This document shows, in pieces, positions 7,032-13,732 of a stretch of 14,458 bases of DNA. A program made the translations under genes and the position numbers. A model generated the notes under the pieces. It was not told where the DNA came from. It did no database searches and saw nothing but the letters and a program-made list of their open reading frames with translations. How positions within the stretch are numbered: the first letter of the stretch is position 1; each line of letters begins with the position of its first letter. This DNA is from JBBSVE01 sp038233815 (lineage in GTDB: Bacteria; Pseudomonadota; Alphaproteobacteria; Rhodobacterales; Rhodobacteraceae). The stretch lies in NCBI GenBank assembly GCA_038233815.1, contig JBBSVE010000080.1, forward strand, positions 1 through 14,458. The letters run 5' to 3'.

Positions 7032-8630
7032 ATGCCCGACAATCGCCCCCCCCTCCCGCCCGAGATCGCGCGCCGCCGCACCTTCGCGATCATCTCGCAT
7101 CCCGATGCGGGCAAGACCACGCTGACGGAAAAGTTCCTGCTGTTCGGCGGCGCGATCCAGATGGCCGGCCAAGTCCGCGCCAAGGGCGAAGCGCGGCGAA
7201 CGCGGTCGGATTTCATGAAGCTGGAGCAGGAGCGGGGCATCTCCGTCTCCGCCTCCGCGATGTCGTTTGAATACGGGCGCTATCGGTTCAACCTCGTGGA
7301 CACGCCCGGCCACTCGGATTTCTCGGAGGATACCTACCGCACGCTGACGGCCGTCGATGCCGCGATCATGGTGATCGACGGCGCCAAGGGGGTGGAGAGC
7401 CAGACGCGCAAGCTCTTCGAGGTTTGTCGGCTGCGTGATCTGCCGATCCTGACGTTCTGCAACAAGATGGACCGGGAGTCCCGCGACACGTTCGAGATCG
7501 TGGACGAAATCCAGGAAAACCTCGCCATCGACGTGGCGCCTGCGTCCTGGCCGATCGGTGTCGGTCGCGAGTTTCTGGGCTGTTACGACCTGCTCCACGA
7601 CCGGCTGGAGCTGATGGACCGCGCCGACAGGAACCGGGTGGCGGAGACGGTAAAGATCAGCGGCCTCACCGACCCGAAACTGGCCGAACATATCCCGCCC
7701 GCCCTTCTCGCGACCTTCCTCGAGGAGATCGAGATGGCGCGGGAATTGCTACCTGCGTTCGACCGACGCGCGTTTCTTGAAGGGCATATGACGCCGATCT
7801 GGTTCGGCTCCGCGATCAACTCCTTCGGGGTGCGCGAACTGATGGACGGGATGGGCGAATACGGTCCCGAACCCGCGATCCAGCGCAGCCAGACGCGCGA
7901 GGTCGCCCCGGAGGAGAAGGCCGTGACCGGCTTCGTCTTCAAGGTGCAGGCCAACATGGACCCCAAGCACCGCGACCGGGTGGCCTTTGTGCGCCTCGCC
8001 TCGGGGCATTTCGAGCGCGGGATGAAGCTCTCCCATGTGCGGACGAAAAAGCAGATGGCGGTGACGAACCCGGTCCTGTTTCTCGCCGCCGACCGGGAGC
8101 TTGCAGAGGAGGCGTGGGCCGGCGACATCATCGGCATCCCGAACCACGGCCAGCTCCGCATCGGCGACGCGCTGACCGAAGGCGAGGCGCTGCGCTTCGC
8201 CGGCATCCCCAGCTTCGCGCCGGAGCTGTTGCAGAACGTCCGCGCGGGCGATCCGATGAAGGCCAAGCATCTGGAAAAGGCGCTGTTGCAGTTCGCCGAG
8301 GAGGGTGCGGCCAAGATCTTCAAGCCGATGCTCGGGTCGGGCTACATCGTCGGCGTCGTGGGCGCATTGCAGTTCGACGTGCTGGCCAGCCGGATCGAGC
8401 AGGAATACACCCTGCCCGTCCGCTTCGAGCCATCGAACTTCACCTCCGCCCGCTGGGTGTCCGGGCCGAAGGAAGAGGTGGAGAAATTCGCGTCCGTCAA
8501 CAAGGGCCACATCGCGACCGACAGCGACGGGGACACGGTCTTCCTCACCCGCCTGCAATGGGACATCGACCGCGTGGTGCGCGACCATCCCGCGGTGCGA
8601 CTGACGGCGACGAAGGACATGATGGTGTGA
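7032..8630 (+). CDS. prfC: Peptide chain release factor 3 (RF3)
   Basis: This 532-residue translational GTPase recycles RF1/RF2 from the ribosome after termination. The G domain is complete: G1 SHPDAGKTT (residues 22-30), the RF3-type switch region ARRTRSDFMKLEQERGISV, G3 DTPGHSDF beginning at Asp90, G4 NKMD (residues 144-147) and a G5-like GSAINSFG. Domains II and III follow, with typical RF3 signatures FKVQANMDPKHRDRVAF, HVRTKK, GIPNHGQL and a C-terminus FTSARWVSGP near residue 470. The length is normal. The RF3-specific inserts distinguish it from EF-G, LepA and TypA. The start at 7032 leaves a short family-typical N-terminus but has no strong ribosome-binding site: the nearest purine run, GAGAGG, is 14 bases upstream. 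It is separated from the glycosyltransferase operon by 45 bases and from the next gene by 149. Confidence 0.97.
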   Translation: MPDNRPPLPPEIARRRTFAIISHPDAGKTTLTEKFLLFGGAIQMAGQVRAKGEARRTRSDFMKLEQERGISVSASAMSFEYGRYRFNLVDTPGHSDFSEDTYRTLTAVDAAIMVIDGAKGVESQTRKLFEVCRLRDLPILTFCNKMDRESRDTFEIVDEIQENLAIDVAPASWPIGVGREFLGCYDLLHDRLELMDRADRNRVAETVKISGLTDPKLAEHIPPALLATFLEEIEMARELLPAFDRRAFLEGHMTPIWFGSAINSFGVRELMDGMGEYGPEPAIQRSQTREVAPEEKAVTGFVFKVQANMDPKHRDRVAFVRLASGHFERGMKLSHVRTKKQMAVTNPVLFLAADRELAEEAWAGDIIGIPNHGQLRIGDALTEGEALRFAGIPSFAPELLQNVRAGDPMKAKHLEKALLQFAEEGAAKIFKPMLGSGYIVGVVGALQFDVLASRIEQEYTLPVRFEPSNFTSARWVSGPKEEVEKFASVNKGHIATDSDGDTVFLTRLQWDIDRVVRDHPAVRLTATKDMMV

Positions 8631-8656
8631 CGGGCGTTAACCGCACGCCGGGAAAC

Positions 8657-8691
8657 TTTGCCAAGCCGCTCGAATTTTATTGATTTGCCAA
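8657..8691 (+). repeat. Direct repeat TTTGCCAA x2 around an AT-rich core
   Basis: TTTGCCAA occurs at 8657-8664 and again at 8684-8691, 27 bases start to start, flanking CGAATTTTATTGA, which is unusually AT-rich for this window. It lies between prfC and the sorting-tail protein gene, so it could be a regulator site or promoter region for the latter. No known operator was recognised. Confidence 0.4.
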
Positions 8692-8711
8692 ACGCCAGTC
8701 GTTAGGCCACT

Positions 8712-8727
8712 AGGCGGAAATCCGCCT
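8712..8727. promoter_or_regulatory. Short palindrome in the prfC/secreted-protein gap
   Basis: AGGCGGA (8712-8718) and TCCGCCT (8721-8727) form a perfect 7-base inverted repeat around AA. There is no T-run on either side, so it is not a classic intrinsic terminator; it may be an operator for the gene starting at 8780 or a weak transcript hairpin. Confidence 0.35.
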
Positions 8728-8779
8728 GTCGTGACGGTGGCAGGATGGACGATCTGTAGCGCGATTGACGAGGGTCAGC

Positions 8780-9565
8780 ATGGTCAAGGGTTCGGTTCTC
8801 CAACTTTGCGCGGTCGCGGGACTCGCGCTGGCCGCGCCCGCCGATGCCGCGACGCTCAACGGTGTTGGAACCTACGAAGGCGTGGCGGGCGTCGGCACGG
8901 CGAACGGCGTCGTGTCCGCCCCACCGGTCGGCACGTCCTATGTCTATGTGACGACCGCGAAATCGACCGGCACGGCGGGCTACGGCCTGGGCGGGGAGAA
9001 GAACGGCAGCAGGCTGACCACCACGTCCTTTACCTCCGCAGCGGGATCGCTGTTGGATTATTACTTCAACTACGTGACGACCGACGGCTCCGGGTTCTCG
9101 GACTACGCCTACGCCACGCTGAACAATCTGACCGCCGGAACCAGCGTCACCCTCTTCAATGCCCGCACGACGGAGGTCGGGGACGCCGTTCAAGGATTCG
9201 GCCTGCCCGCCATTGATCCGGGCACCAGGCTGACCCCCGGCGCGACAGCCATCACCGCAGGCGCGCCGGTCTGGACGGCGCTGGGGCCGAGTTCGGACAG
9301 CTGCTTTGACGAAGGCTGCGGCTATACCGGCTGGATCGCCGCAAGCTACCGGATTGCTGAGGCGGGGGACTATTCCTTCACCTTCGGTGTCACGAACTGG
9401 GATGATGAGGTTTTTGCTTCCGGCCTCGCCATCGCGGGCCTGAAGATCGACGGCGCGGGCGTCATAGATCCTGGCGCCTCCGTCGTGCCGGTTCCGGCCT
9501 CCGCGATCCTGCTGATCTGCGGGCTGGGGGTGCTGACCTCGCTGCGCCGGCGCAGGTCGCTCTGA
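8780..9565 (+). CDS. Secreted protein with VPLPA/PEP-CTERM-type sorting tail
   Basis: This 261-residue exported protein has a signal peptide (about residues 1-24, ending PADAA) and a C-terminal tripartite sorting signal: VVPVPASA, then a hydrophobic segment ILLICGLGVLTSL, then an RRRR cluster at the very end. This is the architecture recognised by exosortases, closest to the VPLPA-CTERM variant of Rhodobacterales. The body is rich in Gly, Thr, Ser and aromatic residues and probably beta-sandwich; GYGLGGEKNGS, YYFNYVTTDGSGFSDYAYA and GCGYTGW recall a PEP-CTERM protein family I know as NF038132 (from memory, unchecked). The mature part before the tail has two cysteines (SCFDEGC), a likely disulfide. 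ATG 8780 is chosen over TTG 8765 because GAGGG lies 6 bases upstream and the signal peptide is then well formed. No exosortase gene is in the window. The biological role is unknown. Confidence 0.85.
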   Translation: MVKGSVLQLCAVAGLALAAPADAATLNGVGTYEGVAGVGTANGVVSAPPVGTSYVYVTTAKSTGTAGYGLGGEKNGSRLTTTSFTSAAGSLLDYYFNYVTTDGSGFSDYAYATLNNLTAGTSVTLFNARTTEVGDAVQGFGLPAIDPGTRLTPGATAITAGAPVWTALGPSSDSCFDEGCGYTGWIAASYRIAEAGDYSFTFGVTNWDDEVFASGLAIAGLKIDGAGVIDPGASVVPVPASAILLICGLGVLTSLRRRRSL

Positions 9566-9651
9566 CCGGGGCTCGCAAGGCGGCGGTCCCGCCGGTCTAT
9601 GACGATGCGCCCCAAAGCCTGATCCGGCGATGGGAGGCACGGCGCGCGTCG

Positions 9652-10365
9652 TTGAACCTTGGCGCGGGCGATACCTTCCCGCCAGCCGATACCGATCTCG
9701 ACCTGATGGCGCGCACGCGCGTGCCGGACCTGCCGCCGCTCCCCAACCGGGCCAGCCCGCACGCACGCAAATGGCAGGAGATTGCAGCCGAGTTCGTGGG
9801 CGGGAGCGAGCTGTCGGTGCTGCACGCGCTCCTCATCTCCCATCTGCGCAAACGGGAGTTTCCGCCGGATGCGCCGATCCTGTTCCGGCGGCTTTGGGTG
9901 GAACAGGGCGACAGGCTCCTGCATTCGCTGTCCACGCGCTGGCTGATCTCCGCCATCACCACATTCGGCGACCACGGTGCGACGGAGGCGGAGCGGCTGC
10001 TTGGCGCGAAGGCGGGCGTTCTGTTTGCCGCGATGAAGATCTATGAGGCCGAGCGGCTTTATTCCGGCTTGTCCCCATCTGACGCCCATCCTCACAAGCG
10101 CCCTGCGCACGTGGAGATGCCGATGGGGATGACGCAGTTCTCCCTTGCGACGGGGGGGCTCGACATCAATCTGCTGGCGCCGATCTGGCGCGACGCGGGG
10201 CAGGTTCCGGTCGCGGGGCCGATCGTGCTCGCGCTCATGGGGCGGCTCAACGCGGACCCGGGCACGGTCTTTGCCCGCCTCCAGACCATGCGTGCCGCGA
10301 AGGCCGACGCGAAGGCAGCGCGGCAGCGACGCCACGAAGGACCGGCCCGTCCCTTGACCCCGTAA
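9652..10365 (+). CDS. Conserved-looking protein of unknown function; start codon uncertain
   Basis: I do not recognise a named family. From TTG 9652 the product is 237 residues, soluble, mostly alpha-helical in appearance, without signal peptide, membrane segment or any cysteine. Notable segments are DTDLDLMARTRVPDLPPLP, FVGGSELSVLHALLISHLRKR, FRRLWVEQGDRLL, TTFGDHGATEAERLL, MKIYEAERLYSGLSP and MPMGMTQF; the C-terminal 30 residues are basic (AARQRRHEG). The frame stays open upstream to 9409 and keeps coding-like, G/C-ending codons (protein VYDDAPQSLIRRWEARRASL), yet offers no ATG, GTG or TTG before 9652. The true start may therefore be CTG 9562, which would form a CTGA overlap with the preceding stop. 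TTG 9652 has GGGAGG 14 bases upstream, too far for a normal site. ATG 9706 is a further, shorter option. Confidence 0.7.
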   Translation: MNLGAGDTFPPADTDLDLMARTRVPDLPPLPNRASPHARKWQEIAAEFVGGSELSVLHALLISHLRKREFPPDAPILFRRLWVEQGDRLLHSLSTRWLISAITTFGDHGATEAERLLGAKAGVLFAAMKIYEAERLYSGLSPSDAHPHKRPAHVEMPMGMTQFSLATGGLDINLLAPIWRDAGQVPVAGPIVLALMGRLNADPGTVFARLQTMRAAKADAKAARQRRHEGPARPLTP

Positions 10366-10376
10366 AACTTGACCCC
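10353..10376 (+). repeat. Tandem CTTGACCCC boxes before the helicase gene
   Basis: CTTGACCCC is present at 10353-10361 and 10368-10376, a 15-base direct repeat. The first copy overlaps the end of the unknown gene, the second is intergenic. The second contains TTGACC, a good -35 hexamer; the first could be a duplicated -35 or an activator site. Confidence 0.5.
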
Positions 10377-10397
10377 ATTTCCAATCTAGGCTAGGGC
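10369..10397 (+). promoter_or_regulatory. Predicted promoter of the DEAD-box helicase gene
   Basis: TTGACC (10369-10374) and TAGGGC (10392-10397) are spaced by 17 bases. The -35 is strong, the -10 is weak by E. coli standards. Transcription would start near 10404, leaving a leader of about 100 bases before the ATG at 10506. Confidence 0.45.
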
Positions 10398-10418
10398 CAG
10401 CCGAGGCTGAGACAGCCC

Positions 10419-10490
10419 GGACCGAACGGTCCAGACGCCGGGACGCCCGGAACAGATGCGTCCCTCCACTCTCTTGCGGTCCGATACCGC
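10419..10490 (+). promoter_or_regulatory. Structured 5' leader of the helicase gene: three consecutive hairpins
   Basis: Three inverted repeats follow one another between the predicted promoter and the ATG. They are GGACCG/CGGTCC (10419-10424 with 10427-10432), GGGACGC/GCGTCCC (10440-10446 with 10458-10464, 11-base loop) and GCGGT/ACCGC (10476-10480 with 10486-10490, 5-base loop). The ribosome-binding site AGGA (10497-10500) lies just after the third. Leaders of RNA helicases and cold-shock genes are often regulatory; whether this one is a thermosensor or an autoregulatory target is inference. Confidence 0.45.
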
Positions 10491-10505
10491 AGTCACAGGA
10501 CGCAC

Positions 10506-12020
10506 ATGACCAGATTTTCCGACCTCGCGCTCGACCCGCGCGTGCTTCAGGCCGTCGCGGAAGCGGGATATGAGACCCCGACCCCGATCCAGGCGCAAGC
10601 CATTCCCCACGCGCTCGAAGGGCGCGACGTGCTCGGCATTGCACAGACCGGCACCGGCAAGACGGCGAGCTTCGTTTTGCCGATGATCACCCTTCTCAGC
10701 AAGGGCCGCGCCCGCGCGCGCATGCCGCGCAGCCTCGTGCTGGCGCCGACGCGCGAACTGGCCGCTCAGGTCGCCGAGAATTTTGAGATCTATGCCAAGC
10801 ATCTGAAGCTGACCAAGGCGCTGCTGATCGGCGGCGTGGCGTTCGGTGAACAGGACAAGCTGATCGACCGTGGCGTCGACGTGCTGATCGCCACCCCCGG
10901 ACGGCTTCTCGACCATTTCGAGCGCGGCAAGCTGTTGCTGCAGGGCGTTCAGATCATGGTGGTGGACGAGGCCGACCGGATGCTCGACATGGGCTTCATC
11001 CCGGACATCGAGAAGATATTCTCGCTCACCCCCTTTACCCGCCAGACCTTCTTTTACTCCGCCACCATGGCGCCGGAGATCGAGCGGATCACCAACACCT
11101 TCCTGTCCTCGGCCGTGAAGATCGAGGTAGCGCGTCAGGCCACCGCGTCGGAGACTATCGAGCAGGCCCTGTTCCAGCTTAAACCCGCCCGCAAGGACCA
11201 GAGTGCCGCGACCAAGCGCACGGCCTTGCGCGCGCTGATCCGGTCGGAGGGCGAGGGTTGCACAAACGCGATCATCTTCTGCAACCGCAAGATGGATGTG
11301 GATGTGGTGGCGAAATCGCTGAAGCAGCACGGGTTCAACGCCTCCCCGATCCACGGCGATCTCGACCAGTCGGTGCGGACGCGGACGCTGGACGGGTTCC
11401 GCGACGGCTCTGTGCGCCTGCTGGTGGCATCCGACGTGGCGGCGCGGGGGCTGGACATTCCGGCGGTGAGCCATGTGTTCAACTTCGACGTTCCGACCCA
11501 CCCGGAGGATTACATCCACCGAATCGGCCGCACCGGTCGCGCAGGCCGGACGGGCAAGGCCTTCACGCTTGCGGTGCCGTCGGATGAGAAATACATCGCG
11601 GCAATCGAGAATCTCGTGAAAATGCCGATTCCGATGGGCGCCCTGCCAGACGGTCTCGCTGAAAGCGCGCCCGCAGCCGAGGCTCCTGCCGAGGAGGCCG
11701 CGCGCCCCGCCCGCAGCCGCGGCGGCCGTGGTCGGTCGCGCTCTCCGAAAGAGGAGCAGGCGCCGCGGGCCGAACCTGTCGTGGAAGCCGCCGCGGCCGA
11801 GCCCGTGCCGGAGGAGCGTCCCGAGCCTGTTCAGGACGACCGGCGTGCGCCGCGTGGCGATCGTCGGGACAGTGCGCCCGGTGAGGATCGCAGGGACCAT
11901 GGCCGCCCGAACGGCGACCGCGTGTTGGGTATGGGCGATCACATGCCCGATTTCCTGACCCGCAGCTTCCGCATCGATCCCTCCGATGATACCGACGAGC
12001 CCGCTGCGGTCGAAGGCTAA
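10506..12020 (+). CDS. DEAD-box ATP-dependent RNA helicase (RhlE-like)
   Basis: This 504-residue RNA helicase unwinds structured RNA, with likely roles in ribosome assembly, cold adaptation and mRNA decay. All core motifs are present: Q motif TPIQAQAIP (residues 26-34), motif I AQTGTGKT (46-53), PTRELAAQ, TPGRLLDH, motif II DEAD (154-157), motif III SAT (185-187), IIFCNRK, ASDVAARGLDIP and motif VI HRIGRTGR (338-345). The core ends near residue 380. The remaining 120 residues are low-complexity, alternating Glu/Ala/Pro with Arg-rich patches (RSRGGRGRSRS, DDRRAPRGDRRD), a typical disordered RNA-binding tail. The arrangement is RhlE-like; assignment among RhlE, DeaD and others is tentative. AGGA lies 5 bases before the ATG. 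It converges on the RNase J gene. Confidence 0.94.
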   Translation: MTRFSDLALDPRVLQAVAEAGYETPTPIQAQAIPHALEGRDVLGIAQTGTGKTASFVLPMITLLSKGRARARMPRSLVLAPTRELAAQVAENFEIYAKHLKLTKALLIGGVAFGEQDKLIDRGVDVLIATPGRLLDHFERGKLLLQGVQIMVVDEADRMLDMGFIPDIEKIFSLTPFTRQTFFYSATMAPEIERITNTFLSSAVKIEVARQATASETIEQALFQLKPARKDQSAATKRTALRALIRSEGEGCTNAIIFCNRKMDVDVVAKSLKQHGFNASPIHGDLDQSVRTRTLDGFRDGSVRLLVASDVAARGLDIPAVSHVFNFDVPTHPEDYIHRIGRTGRAGRTGKAFTLAVPSDEKYIAAIENLVKMPIPMGALPDGLAESAPAAEAPAEEAARPARSRGGRGRSRSPKEEQAPRAEPVVEAAAAEPVPEERPEPVQDDRRAPRGDRRDSAPGEDRRDHGRPNGDRVLGMGDHMPDFLTRSFRIDPSDDTDEPAAVEG

Positions 12021-12025
12021 AAGGC

Positions 12026-12051
12026 AGGGGGCGGCGACAAAACCGCCCCCT
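12026..12051. terminator. Bidirectional terminator between helicase and RNase J genes
   Basis: AGGGGGCGG (12026-12034) pairs with CCGCCCCCT (12043-12051) around an 8-base loop, a very stable 9-bp GC stem in the 35-base gap between two convergent genes. Read on the minus strand it is followed by TGCCTTTT, a short T-tract, so it should work best for the RNase J transcript. On the plus strand no T-run follows, but the four A's in the loop and the stem strength may still cause stopping. Confidence 0.75.
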
Positions 12052-12055
12052 CGCG

Positions 12056-13732
12056 TCAGCTTTCCTGCAGCCGGCTGACCACGACGGTGACTTCCGGCTT
12101 CTTGCCGATCTCTTCCATCGCAATCTGACGGACGGTCCGGCGCAGCGCCTCCTCCAGTTTGTCATCGTCGGCGATAAGCTTGCGCTTGGCCCCGTCGAGC
12201 AGGTCGGAGAGCCCCCCTTCCAGCGCATCGACCAACGGCGCGCCGGTGCGGCCCTTGGTCGGCAGGCCGGACAGCTCCACCCACGGATCGCCCAGCGGTG
12301 CGTCGGATTCGTCGAGGATCACCGTCACAAGCACATGACCGTTCAGCGCCATGCGGATCCGGTCGCGCACCACGCCGTCCCGCGCCCCGATCATCACCGA
12401 CCCGTCCAGATAACGCCGCCCGGTGTCGATATATTCCGCGACCCCCGGCCCGTCCTCGCCGATGTCGATCATCATGCCGTTCACTGCGATCTCCGTCGCC
12501 CGGCCGGAGGCCGCGACAATGCGCGCATGTTCGCGCAGGTGCCGGTGCTCGCCGTGCATGGGAATGACCATCGCGGGGTTGAGCGCGCGGTGCACCGTCT
12601 CCAGATCCGGCCGGTTCGCGTGGCCGGAAACGTGATAGAGACCGCCGGCCTCGTCCACCACGTTGACGCCCATCTCGGAGAACGCGTTCATGATCGAGAT
12701 GACGCCGCGCTCGTTGCCCGGAATGGTCTTGGAGGAGAACAGGAACGTATCACCCTCCTTCATCTCCAGCCCGAGATACTTGCCGCGTGAGAGCTGCGCC
12801 GAGGCCGCGCGCCGCTCCCCCTGACTGCCGGTGACGATCAGCATGAGGTTACCGCGCGCGATGTCCTGCGCCTCCTCCGGACTGATGGTGTGGGGGAAAT
12901 CGGTGAGCACGCCCGCCTGTTCCGCCGCCGTGACCATGCGCTTCATCGCGCGGCCCAGAAGGCAGATCGTGCGGTCCGCATCGCGCGCGGCCTCCGCCAA
13001 TGACTTCAGCCGGGCCACGTTGGAGGCGAAGGTCGTGGCCACCACCATACCGCGCTGGGAGCGGATGAGGTCGCGCAACGGCTCACGCAGCGTCGCTTCC
13101 GACCGACCGGGATGGAGCGAGAAGACGTTGGTAGAATCGCACATCAGCGCAGTGACGGGGCGTTCCTCGGCAATCGCCGCGAAGGCATCGGGGTCCCACG
13201 CTTCCCCCACCAGCGGCTGACGATCGAGCTTGAAGTCGCCGGAATGGACGATCCGGCCTGCAGGGCTGTCGATCACCAGCGCCGAGCTTTCCGGGATCGA
13301 GTGGCTGATCGGCACGAACTGCACGTCGAAGGGGCCGGCATGGACCACCTCGGGGCGCGGCTCCACGATATTGATCGCGTCCTTGGGGTGGCCGAACTCC
13401 TCGAACTTTAGTCGCCCGATGGTGCCTGTGAAGCGTCGCATATAGACCGGCGCCTTGAGCTGCGCCCAGAAATGGCCGAGCCCGCCGATATGGTCCTCGT
13501 GGGCGTGGGTGATGAAGATCGCCTCCAGCCGGTCACGCCGCTCGATCAGCCAGGACATATCGGGCATGATGAGATCGACACCGGGGGTCGTGTCCATGTC
13601 CGGAAACGTGAGGCCCAGATCGACGAGGATCAGGCGCTCGCGGTCTTCGGGCCCATAGCCGTAGACATAGGCGTTCATCCCGATCTCGCCCGCGCCGCCG
13701 AGGGGGAGGTAGATCAGTCGGTTCTTCATCAT
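12056..13732 (-). CDS. rnj: Ribonuclease J (metallo-beta-lactamase/beta-CASP family)
   Basis: This 558-residue RNase J has 5'-to-3' exonuclease and endonuclease activity in mRNA decay and rRNA maturation. The beta-lactamase metal site is intact: HAHEDH (residues 76-81), His144 in PISHSIPES, and HSGDFKLD (His163, Asp166). The beta-CASP insert shows CDSTN near residue 200 and TGSQGE (301-306), followed by SGHANRPD (369-371 being SGH) and PMHGEHRHL (His393). The C-terminal domain ends with a long charged helix. Length is normal. The message start has two adjacent ATGs: the first (13730-13732) gives an ATGA overlap with the coaX stop, the second (13727-13729) a TGATG overlap and a better distance from AAGGA upstream; they differ by one residue. 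Co-transcription with coaX is strongly implied. Confidence 0.96.
   Translation of the reverse strand: MMKNRLIYLPLGGAGEIGMNAYVYGYGPEDRERLILVDLGLTFPDMDTTPGVDLIMPDMSWLIERRDRLEAIFITHAHEDHIGGLGHFWAQLKAPVYMRRFTGTIGRLKFEEFGHPKDAINIVEPRPEVVHAGPFDVQFVPISHSIPESSALVIDSPAGRIVHSGDFKLDRQPLVGEAWDPDAFAAIAEERPVTALMCDSTNVFSLHPGRSEATLREPLRDLIRSQRGMVVATTFASNVARLKSLAEAARDADRTICLLGRAMKRMVTAAEQAGVLTDFPHTISPEEAQDIARGNLMLIVTGSQGERRAASAQLSRGKYLGLEMKEGDTFLFSSKTIPGNERGVISIMNAFSEMGVNVVDEAGGLYHVSGHANRPDLETVHRALNPAMVIPMHGEHRHLREHARIVAASGRATEIAVNGMMIDIGEDGPGVAEYIDTGRRYLDGSVMIGARDGVVRDRIRMALNGHVLVTVILDESDAPLGDPWVELSGLPTKGRTGAPLVDALEGGLSDLLDGAKRKLIADDDKLEEALRRTVRQIAMEEIGKKPEVTVVVSRLQES

Noticed and set aside
6150..7691. 513-codon open frame on the minus strand across the GT2 and prfC genes
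   Set aside because: It spans two well-supported genes and their gap, has no recognisable motif, and shows antisense composition.
8705..8710. GCCACT, reminiscent of a cobalamin riboswitch piece
   Set aside because: No B12-box or other conserved riboswitch segments lie around it, and the downstream gene is not cobalamin-related.
9581..9594. Hairpin CGGCGG-TC-CCGCCG after the secreted-protein gene as a terminator
   Set aside because: The loop is only two bases, no T-run follows, and it lies in what seems to be the coding extension of the next gene, so GC-rich codons explain it.
10386..11942. 518-codon open frame on the minus strand opposite the helicase gene
   Set aside because: It overlaps a complete DEAD-box helicase, has no recognisable domain and has His/Arg/Gln-rich antisense composition.
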